DNA of 64,000 bases. Origin: Serinus canaria. Lineage: Eukaryota; Chordata; Aves; Passeriformes; Fringillidae. The position numbers and the translations under genes were made by a program. Location of the stretch: assembly GCF_022539315.1 (NCBI RefSeq), contig NC_066317.1, positions 67,269,679-67,333,678 on the forward strand. Reading direction: 5' to 3'. Each line of letters starts with the position of its first letter. Position 1 is the stretch's first letter. Of the stretch, positions 36,039 through 48,053 are shown one piece after another. The notes beneath the pieces were generated by a model. It searched no databases. It worked only from the letters and a program-made list of their open reading frames with translations, and was not told where the DNA came from.

Positions 36039-38034
36039 TGCTACACTTCAGGCAGCAGTAAGTTAATTCTGGTGTTGTGGATGCTGACTGCAAATTAATG
36101 GAAACATAAAGAAGTATTGGGCCTAATTTGTTCATTGTTATCACGCTGTTTTATTTAGTGGACAGTAGTTCTTTAGGAAAGGGACAGCCTCTTCCTGCAT
36201 GCTGCAGGTGCACAGCCCCCATGCCCGTGTCTCTAATGGGATCTCCAGCATTAAAAACAGAATTCACCCTCAATCATCGTAAAAATGCTAAAAAAACTTT
36301 CAAGTAGGCACTCTGCATAGCCCCCAAAGAGAGTTTTTCACTGATTGGCAGTGGTGGTTTTGTTTTTTTTTTTGTTTTTTGGTTTTTTTTTTATTTATTT
36401 ATTTTGGGGGTTTTTTGGTGGTTTGATGGTTTTCTGTTCCTTAAGCTGTTATTTGAACAGATAAATTAATTCAACAAAGATTAGATATTCATTAATTGAA
36501 TGACAGTGAAGGAAAATGGGGGCTTTTTGATCTAGAGCTTCTTGGTTTCCTGTGTGTGAACAGTGCAGAGCTCAACATCCTCAGGCTCACTGCAAAGTAC
36601 ACAGCTCTGCTTTAATCCAGTTCTCAGCTCCAGAACAAAGAGGGTGACAATGAGGGTTTCTTGGGAAGGAAATCCTTTTTGAGGTTATTTGTTTTGCCTT
36701 TGTTTGTTTGTTTCCTTTTCCATGTGAGATTCTCATGTTTTTATGGGACACCAGAAATGCAGTTTGTCATGTCAGCATGGATTGGGAATCAGTGAGATGT
36801 GTAAAATTGCTGGACACAGATAACCCACTATGCACATTTCTGGTTTAAGTTATGGTGAAAGCTGAGATCTAAAGGGTGAGATGGGGAGGTAGAATGTGCT
36901 TTAATCTTTCCTTTTTAAAGAAAAAATTCTCTCCCTATATCTCACATTTAATACTTACAAGGGAATTCTTCCCCTATTGTGATAGATTTATCTCACGAAC
37001 AAAATTATGTATTCTGTCCTTGAGGCTGAAAGTGTTCTCAAAGAGTTCTTCCTGTTACTCAAAGAGGAAAAAAATCTGTAGAAAGTGCAACATTTTTTAC
37101 AGTTTATGAATCTAAATCAGCAGGTCTAACTGTCCATTGATCTACTGACAAGTCCTAATAAATTTTTTAAACATTGCATGTCCTGAAAAAAAACCCAAAA
37201 AACTTTTCAGAATTTTTCAGTCCTGGAGGGCATGATTTTTAATATTTTAAACTCTGGAGCAGTCCTTACTGTCAGCAGTAAGGCTCAGTGTTAAATCTGA
37301 ACTGCACACCTACAGACATTTTTGCTCTTGTATCAATAAATATGACTGAGAGGTAGCCAATTAGTTTGCAGCAGTGCCACTGCACTGATTTCATTGGATT
37401 CACAAGCTAAAAGAGTCAGTTTTAAAAAACCTGTTAATATTCAGACAGAAATCTTCCATCCTGTTAATACACACACAGCTACACGAGCGGCAGACAACAT
37501 CAATGTTTCAATAATTATGTTCATTCTGAGGGAAGGAGCTCCTCTCTCAAGAGCTGTGCTGAGCTGTATCCTCCTCTTAATTGCTGCTTTTCATCCATCC
37601 TCCTGCTCTTTCTCAGTCAGTGATAACAAGATCTGTGTGTCACATCCCCACTGCCGGGGGAGCCTCACACCCTTTGGGAAGGAAGGTCTTCTCTTTTTGC
37701 AAAGAGATGATCTGACCTGCTCTCCATTGCTTAGACAAAGTGTAGACTGTACAAGTGACTCTAGAGGTCCTCCATCTGTCACAAAGCCAATGCAGTCCAT
37801 GGCTAAACCTCCTTCCACGTGCCTGCCAAATGTTTCTCCTCACATGTTGACCCACGCTCTTTGGATCTTCTCATTTCCCGTCTTTCAATCTTTTATTTTC
37901 GTTTCCTGTTCTGTCTCTAAATTTCTCTTCCCCTGTGCCCACTTACCATATGGTGTGTTCTTCCTGATCCTACCATCAAGGAGAAATCCAGACTCCCATG
38001 CTCAGAGCATCCTCTTTGCTGTGTCAGCACAGAC
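36039..38034. other. Non-coding DNA with T/G-rich tract
   Basis: Unique-looking DNA. Positions 36358-36430 are a T/G-rich low-complexity stretch with long T runs and TTTA units. From 37394 a frame stays open to 38191 (265 codons). It opens at TTG rather than ATG and its final part is inverted-orientation and then sense CR1 sequence. The upstream portion has no recognisable domain, so I do not call a gene. Confidence 0.55.
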
Positions 38035-38096
38035 CACAGAACCACGGGAGGGTTTGGCTTGGAGGGGACCTACTCCAACACCCTTAAAGGACACCC
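38035..38096 (-). mobile_element. CR1 LINE, left part, interrupted by another CR1
   Basis: ACCACAGAACCACGGGAGGG, then TTTGGCTTGGAGGGGACC and CCAACACC is a leftward CR1 3' end. It stops at about 38096, where a rightward CR1 begins. The rest of the same leftward element appears to resume at 38383. Confidence 0.8.
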
Positions 38097-38366
38097 CAAG
38101 GGACCTTGGGAACAGCTTCAAACTGGGGGACAATAGGTTTAAATTGGATATTAGGAAAAAATTCTTCCCCGTGGGGGTGGTGAGGCCCTAGAATGGTTGC
38201 CCAGAGGAGCTGTGGCTGCCCCATCCCTGGCAGAGTCCAAGGCCAGGCTGAACAGGGCTTGGAGCAACCTGGGATAGTGGAAGGTGTCCCTGCCCACAGC
38301 AGGGGGTAAAAAAAGGTGGTCTTTGATGTCCCTTCCAACCCAAACCGTTCCATGATTCCATGACTC
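38097..38366 (+). mobile_element. CR1 LINE 3' fragment nested in another CR1
   Basis: Reads in sense orientation: GGGAACAGCTTCAAACTGGG, TTAAATTGGATATTAGGA, GGTTGCCCAGAGGAGCTGTG, GCTGCCCCATCCCTGGCAG, AAGGTGTCCCTGCCCA, then CCCTTCCAACCCAAACCGTT and a CCATGATTCCATGACT tail typical of the CR1 3' end. About 270 bp, 5'-truncated. It is less diverged than the flanking leftward pieces, consistent with being the younger insertion. Its presence creates the last third of the apparent 265-codon frame starting at 37394. Confidence 0.92.
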
Positions 38367-38379
38367 TCAACTAGACTGA

Positions 38380-38510
38380 TTTGCTCATAGCCCCATCCAA
38401 CCTGACCTTGGATGTTTCCAGGGATGGGCCATCTACCACCTCTCTGGACAACCTATTTTATTTTTTATTTTACCACCCTCATTGTAGAAACATTCCTTCT
38501 TGTATCCAAT
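38380..38510 (-). mobile_element. CR1 LINE, right part of the interrupted copy
   Basis: GCTCATAGCCCCATCCAACC, then TGACCTTGGATGTTTCCAGGGATGGG, TCTCTGGACAACC and ACCACCCTCATTGTAGAAA continue a leftward CR1 at the position expected after the 38035-38096 piece. An A/T-rich stretch near 38456-38471 replaces the usual sequence. Confidence 0.82.
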
Positions 38511-39627
38511 GACTGATGGACTACAGGATGTCAAAGAACATCAAGACCTCAGCTCACAGCCCAAATAAGTGTCCATCCAGTAAACCTGCCAAATAAAGGT
38601 GGAGAAGCTTTCTCAGCTGTGGACCCCACCAGCTGAAATGGAAGAATTTGACACCATGAGCAGACCTTCATTAGCTTTCTGTATCATGCAGAATTATTTC
38701 CATTTCTATTACAGAGCACTGCTACTTCATACAGCATGATTTCTGTCAACAAGTGGTCCAGAGACTTCTTCAGCCTTCTGAAATATCTTCTAGACCATCC
38801 AAAATACTCCATGGCTCATGACCATCTGTTGCAGAGATCCAGATCCTTGTCACTTGAATTAAGGATACATCTGTCAGCTGTGACAATGACTGAGCTGCAC
38901 TGACTCGAGGATGACTTGACTAATGGACTCTTTAGAGAAGTGCAGCCATGCACAAGCCAGGCATAACTGGCATTCATGAAACATCCTGGTAAGCCCCGAA
39001 AAGTGGGGATAAGCCCCCATCCAGCTTCCTATGTCATCATCAAACTGGGAAGAAATAAGAAACAGCCAACATCTGGCACCCTATTTCTTTGCCCCTGTGA
39101 ACTTTTGAAATTATGATGTTGTCATATTAATGAGGAGAAAGTGTTTAATTTATTAATTCATCTTGAAAAATTATGGGTGAAGTTGTGTACCTACTCATGA
39201 CATCTTTTCCTAATTTGATGCATTAAGGAATGTTATATTTGGTGTCATCAAAAGATCTCCCTTAATTATGACAATGGGTAACGATGGCCATTAAAGTAAT
39301 GACATTTGTCACCATCAGCAGTGGCAAGGGTAATGAATAATGAACAAAATTTCTACAGAGACTTTATGGTCTTATATTCCACTCAGCAACAGGCTAGAAA
39401 AACAGAAACAAAATAGTTCCCTGAGGACCTAGAAAGTTTAAGGAAGACAGGAGAGAAGCTTTAAAACTCTTAAAACACACTAGCCAAGAAAGATATGGAT
39501 TAATGATGTGGCATTAAAAAAACCCACTAAAACTTAAAAGCCTTGTGAGCAAATCCATCGTATCAGATCTGCAATAATTTCACCCTTTATATTCTTTTCC
39601 TAAAGAAACACAAACTGGTTTTTAATG
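38511..39627. other. Non-coding DNA, possibly an ancient repeat
   Basis: No gene was recognised. Around 38880-39120 the sequence has features that seemed vaguely familiar from avian dispersed repeats, such as AAGCCCCGAAAAGTGGGGAT and AGAAATAAGAAACAGCCAAC, but I cannot assign a family. Confidence 0.4.
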
Positions 39628-40098
39628 TGACTGCCCACACCTGGAGTACAGCATCCAGTTCTGGTCCCCACAGCTCAGGAGAGGCGTGGACAGACTGGAG
39701 ATGGTCTGAAAAAGGCCACAAAAATTTTCAAAGGGCTGGAAAGACAGAGTAAGTTGGGTCTTTTTTCCCTGGAGAGAAGGTGGCTCTGGGGGACCCTCAC
39801 CACAAAATTCCATCACTTATAGGGTGACTATGAAGAGGATGGAAGCTCTCAAGGAGCCCATGGAGAAGGCCAGCGACCAGAGGCATGAGTTGTACCAGAA
39901 GAGGATTCCTCCAGGCATAAAAAATAAAATATTTACACTGGAACAACCTCCCAGGAGTGTTGTAGAGCCCCAATACTGGCACCTCTCAGAGGTGACTGGG
40001 CAGGGTACTCGATAATCCCATGCAGGTTCCAAAAGCTGGTCCAGGTGATCTTTCAAACTCCCTTCCAATCTGTCAACTGGATTGCTCATGATTCCACT
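39628..40098 (+). mobile_element. CR1 LINE fragment (diverged, ~470 bp)
   Basis: Sense-orientation CR1 words occur in order: GTACAGCATCCAGTTCTGGTCCCC, AAGGCCACAAAAATTTTCAAAGGGCTGGA, CCTGGAGAGAAGG, GGAACAACCTCCCAGGAGTG, GGTGATCTTTCAAACTCCCTTCCAAT and a CTCATGATTCC end. The coding remnant corresponds to the C-terminal end of CR1 ORF2 and is broken by indels and stops. The open frames of 61-90 codons here are repeat-derived. Confidence 0.85.
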
Positions 40099-43000
40099 GC
40101 ATCCCAGAGGTTGTTTCTACCCTGATCCAGAACAGAACAAAGACCCTGAATTAAGAATGCAGGCAAGTATTTCAAGACTAAGGAGAATTATCTTTTTGCC
40201 CACTTACAAAAGTAACAGTTAATCTGTCTCTCTGATGCTTCCTAGTCTTGCTCTTGCATATAAGCACAGTGGATCCTAAATATAATGATATTTTATTTTC
40301 TTTCTGACATGAAGGTCCTGTGTATATGCAGAAAAATACAGCACATCTGTCTTGAATTTACACATTAAACTTCCATGGCAAGTGATGCAATGTGGCAGAG
40401 AGTGTTTCTGCCAAGAGGCATGAGGAAATCTAGGGCAAAGAACACCTCAGGTAGGCCTACAGATCCTGCCAATACCACCACACCTGGTGTTATATGTTTG
40501 TTTCCTCCAAAAGAAAGGAGAACAAACACTTTATTTGTGCTCATTCCCTATGACCAGATTGTTTGCCGAGCTACAGACCAAGCAAGGAGGAAAGCTGACT
40601 GAACTAATCAGTGATTCCAGCTGAACTGTCCTTATGCAAAACCTCTTCTAGTACCTGCAGGACCTACTGCCCACTCTAAAACTGGCAAGGACAGCACTTA
40701 AGGCTGCTCTGACATGTGCTTTTCTAGGACATGACATAGTTCTGCTGAAATGAATGAGAGTACATTTTATAATAAGTGTCTTGCTGGCTTTTAATGAAAT
40801 GATGCATTATTAGCAAAGATTAAAAGAAGTAATTATGTACAGTGTGGTTGAATGATGGCTGTGGGGCCAGAGATGATAACTATCTCTATGCATTTGAAAA
40901 CTGAGCATTGACAAAAGAAAGGATTTTTAATTTTTAGGGTGGCAGAGATGGGGCAGACTCCATTAATAAAACAAAATAAAAAGCCAATCAAAAAAGGAAA
41001 CCACAGCTGGAAATTCAGTGAAGGTAATTTTGGACTCGATATCAAATGGCTATTTGTCTGCCAACTAAACTCTTCAAAGTGATTGTCAAATCTCCTTGAG
41101 TTTGACTACTGAAAGTACAATGAGAAAAAGTATATTAAAAGAACCCAAAGAATTATTTCTTGAATATGGAAACCAGATTGCCTGAATGCATCATGGACAA
41201 AATGGACAGCTGTGCCAGGAGAAAAGTCAAACTCTGGGCAGTGAGAATAATTCCTCCTGGTACTCTCGTATGGATGTGATTTAGCTCTTACCATGTGGGA
41301 ATCCAGAGCCTCTGAGATGAAAAACATCACAGTCAAAGACCATAATACCATTTTCCTGGCATGCAAATCTGTGAAACTCAGGCTTCTTCAAGCACAGTTT
41401 TGATACCATTTAGAAATAACTGGTTTAGAAATAAAAATACTTAAAGCAGAATTTAAATAGCAGCTGTGACCACCAAGTTATATCATCTATTAACTGTGCT
41501 AGCAGGCTCTGTAACTGTATTGGAGTGTAAAAAAATGCCCTCATGCAAAATAAATGACATAACAACTGTGTTGAAGCGAAATCTTTAAGATAATAGATTT
41601 GAGCATGGAGAGAAAGATTTGAATACTTTGACAAGAGAGTCACTAATTTCAAAAATGTAGTTTGATAATTTTATGTTTTTACTATTGAAGAAGAGGACTT
41701 AGTGCAACATCCCAGAAAAAAAACCTACCTACCCTACAACCCTTGGGCATATTAAATGGAAAAAAATGTTCACAACTGGAGCCTCAAAGGAATGGAAGCT
41801 CAAAGTAATCTTCTTGGATGGATCACTTTTATCCCCATGTACTGCTGGGCAGCAGGAAAAGAGCTGGAATAGCATTTCAGTAAATGTCCTGCTCTCTTTA
41901 TCAGGGGTAGTAAAACACTTTCCTTTACTGTTTTTTCTCATTTTCAGACTGTTGTTAGAGACAGGCAAGAGTTAATGCTGGTATTTCCCCCTCCTCTCCT
42001 GTCTCCTCCCTCCCAAAACCAGAGCAAGGGGGAAATTGCTGATGCTACTGCTCCCAAGGCAGGCTCAGCCCATCAGGAAATCCAAACCAAGCCTATGATT
42101 AGTGTGAGCAATTGAAAGAAGAAAAAAAGCTCCTTCAGCTTCAATAAAATCTTTCATTTTCCCCCATTATGAATGTCTTATTCAGCTGAGGGCAGTAAAC
42201 AGTCCTGTGTTCAGTGACAGGTGTTACATTCCAATGGACTGGAAAGGGGATGAACTCTCCAGTTCTGCCCCACAAAGGCTGCAGTTTCACTGCAGAAACA
42301 GCAACCAAACAGCCCAGATTTATCAGCAATCCAGAGGACACAGGATATGGAACACGATCAAGAACATAAAACTCCTGAACTCCTTTAAAATACTGAACCT
42401 GTAGAACATTATGTTCACTAAATAAGACTTAGTTGACAAAAAAAATGAACAGGTACAAAGTCTATGTGGATTAGTCTGGAAATGATTTAGAGTTCAGTGC
42501 ACAGTCCAGAGTACACATTCTCTGCTCATTTGGCTTCTGTGTGCAAACTGCCTGTGCATGAGAACTAAAAAAGAAGAAATAGGAAAATTAATTAGACTAG
42601 AATTACTTCTTTGCACCATATTAAAAGAAATTAAGAAGCTCAGTAGAAGCCAGATCAGAAAGGACCTTAAAACAAAAAAATTGATCCGGTTAATGTGGAA
42701 AAGAAGAGCTCACAGACATGTGGTAAAAATGGGTAAGAGGATCAGAGGAATGAGGTAGGAAGCCTTCTTACTGGGAGCCTCTGATGTAAATTGTAGAGTA
42801 AAACAAACTTTGTCCAGGGCATGAGAAGAAGAGGATGTGGTAGTGAATATTCCAGACAATGAATATTCCAGACAATGAAGCTTGTGAATATTACTTGCAA
42901 TTTTCAATCAACTCTAGTGCAAATGTCATGAGGTGCTTTTTCCTCTCCTAAGGTGTGGTGATGGTTTACTTTTCACAGTTCAAATCCTTCCTAAACTTGA

Positions 43001-43118
43001 AGAGCTTGTCAGTAAATACAGCTCTTTGGTCCTCAAAAAATATTATTCTTTCTAAAAGAACAAAGCCAGACTTGTGGCCTCCTGTGTTTGGAAAATAAAC
43101 ACAGTGAAGTTTGGCTGA
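40099..43118. other. AT-rich unique non-coding DNA
   Basis: About 3 kb with no mobile element recognised. A 16-bp exact tandem duplication lies at 42845-42876. A minus-strand signal-peptide-like segment ending at a splice donor (41292-41351) is discussed in the findings. No other exon-like feature was seen. Confidence 0.6.
42845..42876 (+). repeat. 16-bp exact tandem duplication
   Basis: GAATATTCCAGACAAT occurs twice back to back. The unit begins with the 8-base palindrome GAATATTC. Confidence 0.97.
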
Positions 43119-43265
43119 CTTGTGGCTGCCCCATCCCTAGAAATGTCCAAGGCCAGGCTGGATGGGGCTTGGAGGAGCCTGGGATAGTGAAAAGGGCAGA
43201 AGAGGTTGGAACCAGATGGGTTTTAAGATCCCTTTCAGCCCTAACACCTCTGTGACACTATGACT
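43119..43265 (+). mobile_element. CR1 LINE 3' fragment
   Basis: TGTGGCTGCCCCATCCCTAG, AAATGTCCAAGGCCAGGCTGG, ATGGGGCTTGGAGGAGCCTGG, GATCCCTTTCAGCCC and CTGTGACACTATGACT form the 3' end of a rightward CR1. A deletion relative to the usual GGTGTCCCTGCCCATGG segment is apparent in the middle. About 147 bp remain. Confidence 0.9.
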
Positions 43266-46200
43266 GCATTTTTTCCTTTAGATTATCTTGTAATACACTT
43301 AGAGCAGGTAAGAGATAAAAAGTCATGTGCTTGTTTTCCTTTCTGTGGAGCCCACTTCCCCAGTCAGAAAACAACAAGCAAACCCAAAACTATTTTGTGA
43401 AGTCTCAAGCTGAGAAATTAGCAAATTTGAGATCAGAACAGTAGCACCCAATGTTTACTTTCTTACCAAGGTGTTTCTACCATGAGACAGTGAGAATCTC
43501 AGTTTAATCTCAGTTAGTTTCATTCTAAATCCCCAAATCAGATACTCTCACATTGATTGTTTTTGTTATACATAACAAGAGTTCAATAATCTTTAAGAAT
43601 TTTGACTTAAAACTGGAAGTTTTGTAAAAAAGTTTAAGAGCAAAGGTTGGTTCTTAATACAGCAGGAATATTTCATCAGGCATCACTTGTCTAATTTAGC
43701 TGCACAGTCTCATTATAAACTGTTACAAGGCATTCAGAATTTATCCTGAAAGCACAAAAATATAAAAAACAAAAACAAAAACCAAGGCCCCCCAAAACCC
43801 AATAAACAAAATAAAATTATAGATGAAGAAACATGACCTAAACTGGCAAAGGGAAATATTCTTGATTGATATAATTCCACAAAAGACAGGAGTATTAATT
43901 ATGAGCAAGACACCACATGTAGAAACCTTTTGTGTATTACATTCTGTGATGTGCTAGAAGTCAGATAATTTGTTTTTTAATGATTACTGAAGTCAGAATC
44001 ATTAGCATGTGGGGTTTGTTTGTTTGGTTTTTGTTTTTTTTTCCCTACAAAGAATGAAGCAGATGGATCTGTCAGGGCTTTATAAAGTTCAAATTAAAGA
44101 TGAGGATCTTCCTCTCCACTGTTTGTCTTCATTCTGTGTGGGAGGAGGAATTGAGAAGGAAGAATAACTGCTATTTCTTTGATCAAATCAGTTTAGCATT
44201 CTGCATGAATTCTGAATAAACCCCTAGGTGTTTGGGGTGGGGTTTTTCCTCTTTTTTTTTTAAGCAGTTGGGTTTTCAAGTGGATAAACTGTATTTTATT
44301 CCTTCTCCAGAAATTTATATTCTTATTTCTTAATAAGCTGCTCCCAACAGGCTTTCAAGGGGGTTGCATTGCAATGGGGGGTTATTGCTCTGCAGTTGTA
44401 TTGTCACTAGAATTCAGTCTGTGACTTAAGGAAAAGCCTACAGGCAAAACTAAATCAATTTAATCCAGCTTAACATCCTCCAGGGCCTTTCAGCAGGTGC
44501 ATCACAGCACAGACATTTGGGATCTTTTCAGCTTATGCAGCTGCTAAATCAGAGCAAAGAACCCAGACTGCTCCTGGGGTTTCTAGAGCAGAAACATTTG
44601 CCCAAGAACATCACACAGAGCATGAGTTTAATGTCCAGCCTCCTTTAATGTCCAGCCTTTTTCACAGCTGCACAGTGGCTTTTCTCCTCCTTATCAGATT
44701 TACTAATCATGACAATTGACACCCTTAGTTTACTTGATACACAATTGTCCCACTGTTGTACTCCAGCCCTTGCTCTGTTAAGACTCTCAGAATTCCAAAT
44801 ATTTCAGTCCAAGACAGGAGATCCTCACATTTGCCCTGTTTTTGTTTCCTAAATGCAAATAAAAGTTGTGTAAAGACTTAGTGTGCACATCCAGGCATAA
44901 AAAACTGTTTATTCAGGCTAATACAGCTGAAGAGCCTTTATCACACTCCCACTGTGTCCTAATTATAAAGTGATTTTTAATAGGTTCCAGGCTTAGCAGA
45001 GAGATATGACAATTGATAGGTATCAATTTGTCTGTCTCTGGGGCTCAGGTGCCCACATGGCAAATTGGAGGTACAAAGTCCAGGTGATGTTCTCTGGGAA
45101 TGCTGCCCTACAATGACACACAACTCCACCCCAGGGCTGCTGCTTCCTGGAGTTCTGAGAGTTCAACATTGGAAAGGTCAAACCCCATGGACCCAAACCT
45201 TCCTGATAGATCAGGTAAGCTGCAGGAGTGCCCAAACTCTCTGGGAGCCAGAGAGAAGCATCACTGCACTAAAGCACCTTACAGAAAGTCCAGTGATGAC
45301 TTTTCCTATTACACAGAGAAAACATTCCCAGAAGAGAGAGCTTGCACTCATGTTTCCCCCCTCTGTTGCAAGCTCATGGCTTGATTCCTCCAAAGAACCT
45401 TAAAATCTCTTTTGCACAGTGACACTGCTCAGCTTTGCTTGGATTTCATGAAATTTTTAACCTGTTCAGTCTTTCTAAGCTGAGGAGGCTGAAGTTCCAG
45501 TGGGGTCAGGTGTGCAGTGCTCACTCCAGCTGGGGATGAGGCAGGCTTGGAGGAACAGGATCTCGCAGCTGACCTGAGCAGAAGGAAAATCACACATGAA
45601 CCATATAGAAAAACCTTCTAAAATTGGTTGTAAGTTTTGAGGATCACAACTGGGCAGCAGAATGCACACCAAGCAGGTTGGTGCAATCAACTTTTGCCCC
45701 TCACCCCTAAGTCAAATGGTTATCTCTGGTCACTTGGTTTGGAGATGCTGAGTCCCCTTCTGCCACCAGTCTGGGACTGGTCATCAAACAGTCATTCCTA
45801 CACACACCTGAAATTAATTAAATTTACCTCAGATTAAGGAAATCCTATGCTGTAATTAGAATGCTTTCCTGGACACTATCTGTTTAATCACACATCAGTC
45901 TGCCTGATTATAATTGAATGCTGCTAATTAATTTTCCACTGTCCACCACTCCACATTATTCTGAAAAAAAAAAAAAAGAAAGCCTTTCCCAGAAGATTGC
46001 AAACAAGAATTGCATATTTTTTCCCGAAACTGCTCTGAAAGAAATCATCTTAATGAAACTTGATACAAAATTTGTAGCAAAATATGAGCATGAAGATAAT
46101 ATCTGCATTTCTTATTGAAATAATGTGCAGATTTCAATGTCACTGTAAGCAGTTACCTAAGGAGTTAAGAGAGACTTTACAGATCTGTCTGCAGCACCAG

Positions 46201-47629
46201 CCTGAGTGCTAGAAGAGAAAGAGAACCTGCTGTAAGAATATAAACCTCTAATAAGATGAGAGACTTTTACTAAGCCACTCATGCTTGAAGTCTATTGAAA
46301 GATAATCTTTGGTACAGTACTGCCAGAAAAGAAGTGAACTGAAATCAATATCCAGTAAAAAACAGATTAAGAGACCAAGCTAAAGAAATCAGAAGTTACT
46401 CAGCAGAACAGACATGTATCTTAAAGATTATCATTGATCATGAAAGCATGAGGTCTTTCTAGCTCTGAGGAGAGAACAATTTCTAAGGACAAGACCCTGT
46501 CACCTCTTTCACTTTAGGTACAACCCCCGTAGCACAACAAATTTTAAATCTCCATATTTTAATATAAAATACAGTGGGAAAAAAAGGAAAGTTCAGATAC
46601 CATCTGATCATGGAGAGAAAATCTAGTTTTGTACAAAAAGGAGCTTATTTTCACTCACACATTTAAATATGTCTTTGTTTTCCTATGAAAAAAGACAATT
46701 CATTTCTGAGAAGAAAGATGATCGTGCAGCCGGGAAATGAACATTCAGCAAACATGAGGGTATTGCCAACATCTTCAGAGACCTTTGACCAATTTAATTA
46801 CTCCACAAAGCCATTCCTGACTCCCAAATGTCAATAGCAATAGCATGCATCCTTCCCACTCAGCTGGCCAATGCTTTGGACCTGCCATAAACTCTTTCCA
46901 TGTAAATCAGCCCATAATTTCCAAACACAAAATGATCTGTATCACAAAAGCCATTTTCCCCTCTCCTTTGCTGTATGTTACCAGAATCAATTTGCATCCA
47001 GGAATGCACTTCTTTAAACTTTTAATTACTATTATGATAAGAAGATGCAAGACCCAAAAGTTTAACAGCAGAGAAAAGCCAAATATCTTAACAAGAACTG
47101 CAGGTGGAATGTTTGATTTCACATCTGAATGATTAATCTCAGCAAATTAAACAAACCTATTTTAGTAAGCAACATTTCCACTGTGACACAATTCAAATCC
47201 TGGTCTACTCAGTACTCGAAAAAATTATAGAGGGAATTTATACCAGAAGGAATTAACAAGATATTCTATTTTGTTCTTCATTAAAGTCTATTTAGTATTG
47301 AAAATTGTTTAATATTTCCAACATACAACCATAATTATTTGAGTACTTATTCAGCAGAGAGTGTCTTGCAACCCTAAAACACCAAACTTCAAAATAAATT
47401 CAAATACTCAGTCCAGTTTTATGTGTTCACTGCTGCAAAAAGTTTTAAAAGATATGCTACCAAATTTGCATGGTTTTCCTGACCTTTGGATTACTTTTTT
47501 CCTGATTTAATGTTTTATTCGATGCTTTTTAAAAATGTTCCACATTCATCAGTGGATTTTTCATTCTCCTTCACTATTCTTTCTTTTATCATTAGAAGAA
47601 GAGGTTTAAATATATAAGCATTCCTACCT
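43266..47629. other. AT-rich unique non-coding DNA
   Basis: No gene or mobile element was recognised. TTTAATGTCCAGCCT is duplicated at 44627-44641 and 44644-44658, and a run of about 14 A lies near 45963-45976. Open frames of 94-112 codons near 45065-45403 overlap each other in different frames and carry no domain. Confidence 0.65.
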
Positions 47630-48053
47630 GGATATAATCTGGAACACCAGCACAGCTTCTCCACTGGATTTCCCAGAGGAACAGCTGCTTCTTCCACTGG
47701 ATCTTCAGAGGAAAACTCCACCCTTCTCCAGGATCCCTGCTCCAGCAGAATCACCCCTGACACTCCAGGAGGGCTGCAGCCACATTTCCAACTGGACTGC
47801 CACCAACACCCTGACCCGCAGGGTGTCAGGTTGAGTTCTGACTCTGTCAGTGCTGTTTTAGTTCACTGCATTGTTTATTTTATCTCTTTATTTTCTTCCC
47901 TAATAAAGAACTGTTATTCCTGCTCCCATGTTTTTGCCTGAGAGCCCCTTAATTTAAAATTTATAGCAATTTTGAGGGAGGGAGTTTACATTTTCCATTT
48001 CAGGGGAGGTTCCTGCCTTCCTTAGCACACACCTGGCTTTCCAAACCAAGACA
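47630..48053 (+). mobile_element. ERV LTR, 3' part (probable passerine ERVL family)
   Basis: The segment contains CACCCTGACCCGCAGGGTGT, then CAGGTTGAGTTCTGACTCTG, an AATAAA at 47902-47907 in CTAATAAAGAACTGTTATTC, then GCCTGAGAGCCCCTTAATTT, GGGAGGGAGTTTACATT and a terminus CCAAACCAAGACA at 48053. I recognise this order as the R-U5 half of a common passerine LTR. The 5' half is not clearly visible upstream and is probably decayed or truncated. No internal retroviral sequence follows, and no target duplication was identified. Confidence 0.7.

Noticed and set aside
37394..38191. 265-codon open frame on the plus strand, the longest in the window
   Set aside because: It opens at TTG, shows no recognisable domain, and its last third is CR1 sequence (a leftward fragment followed by a rightward one). 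The longest frame arising from a chance run plus repeat is a better explanation than a gene.
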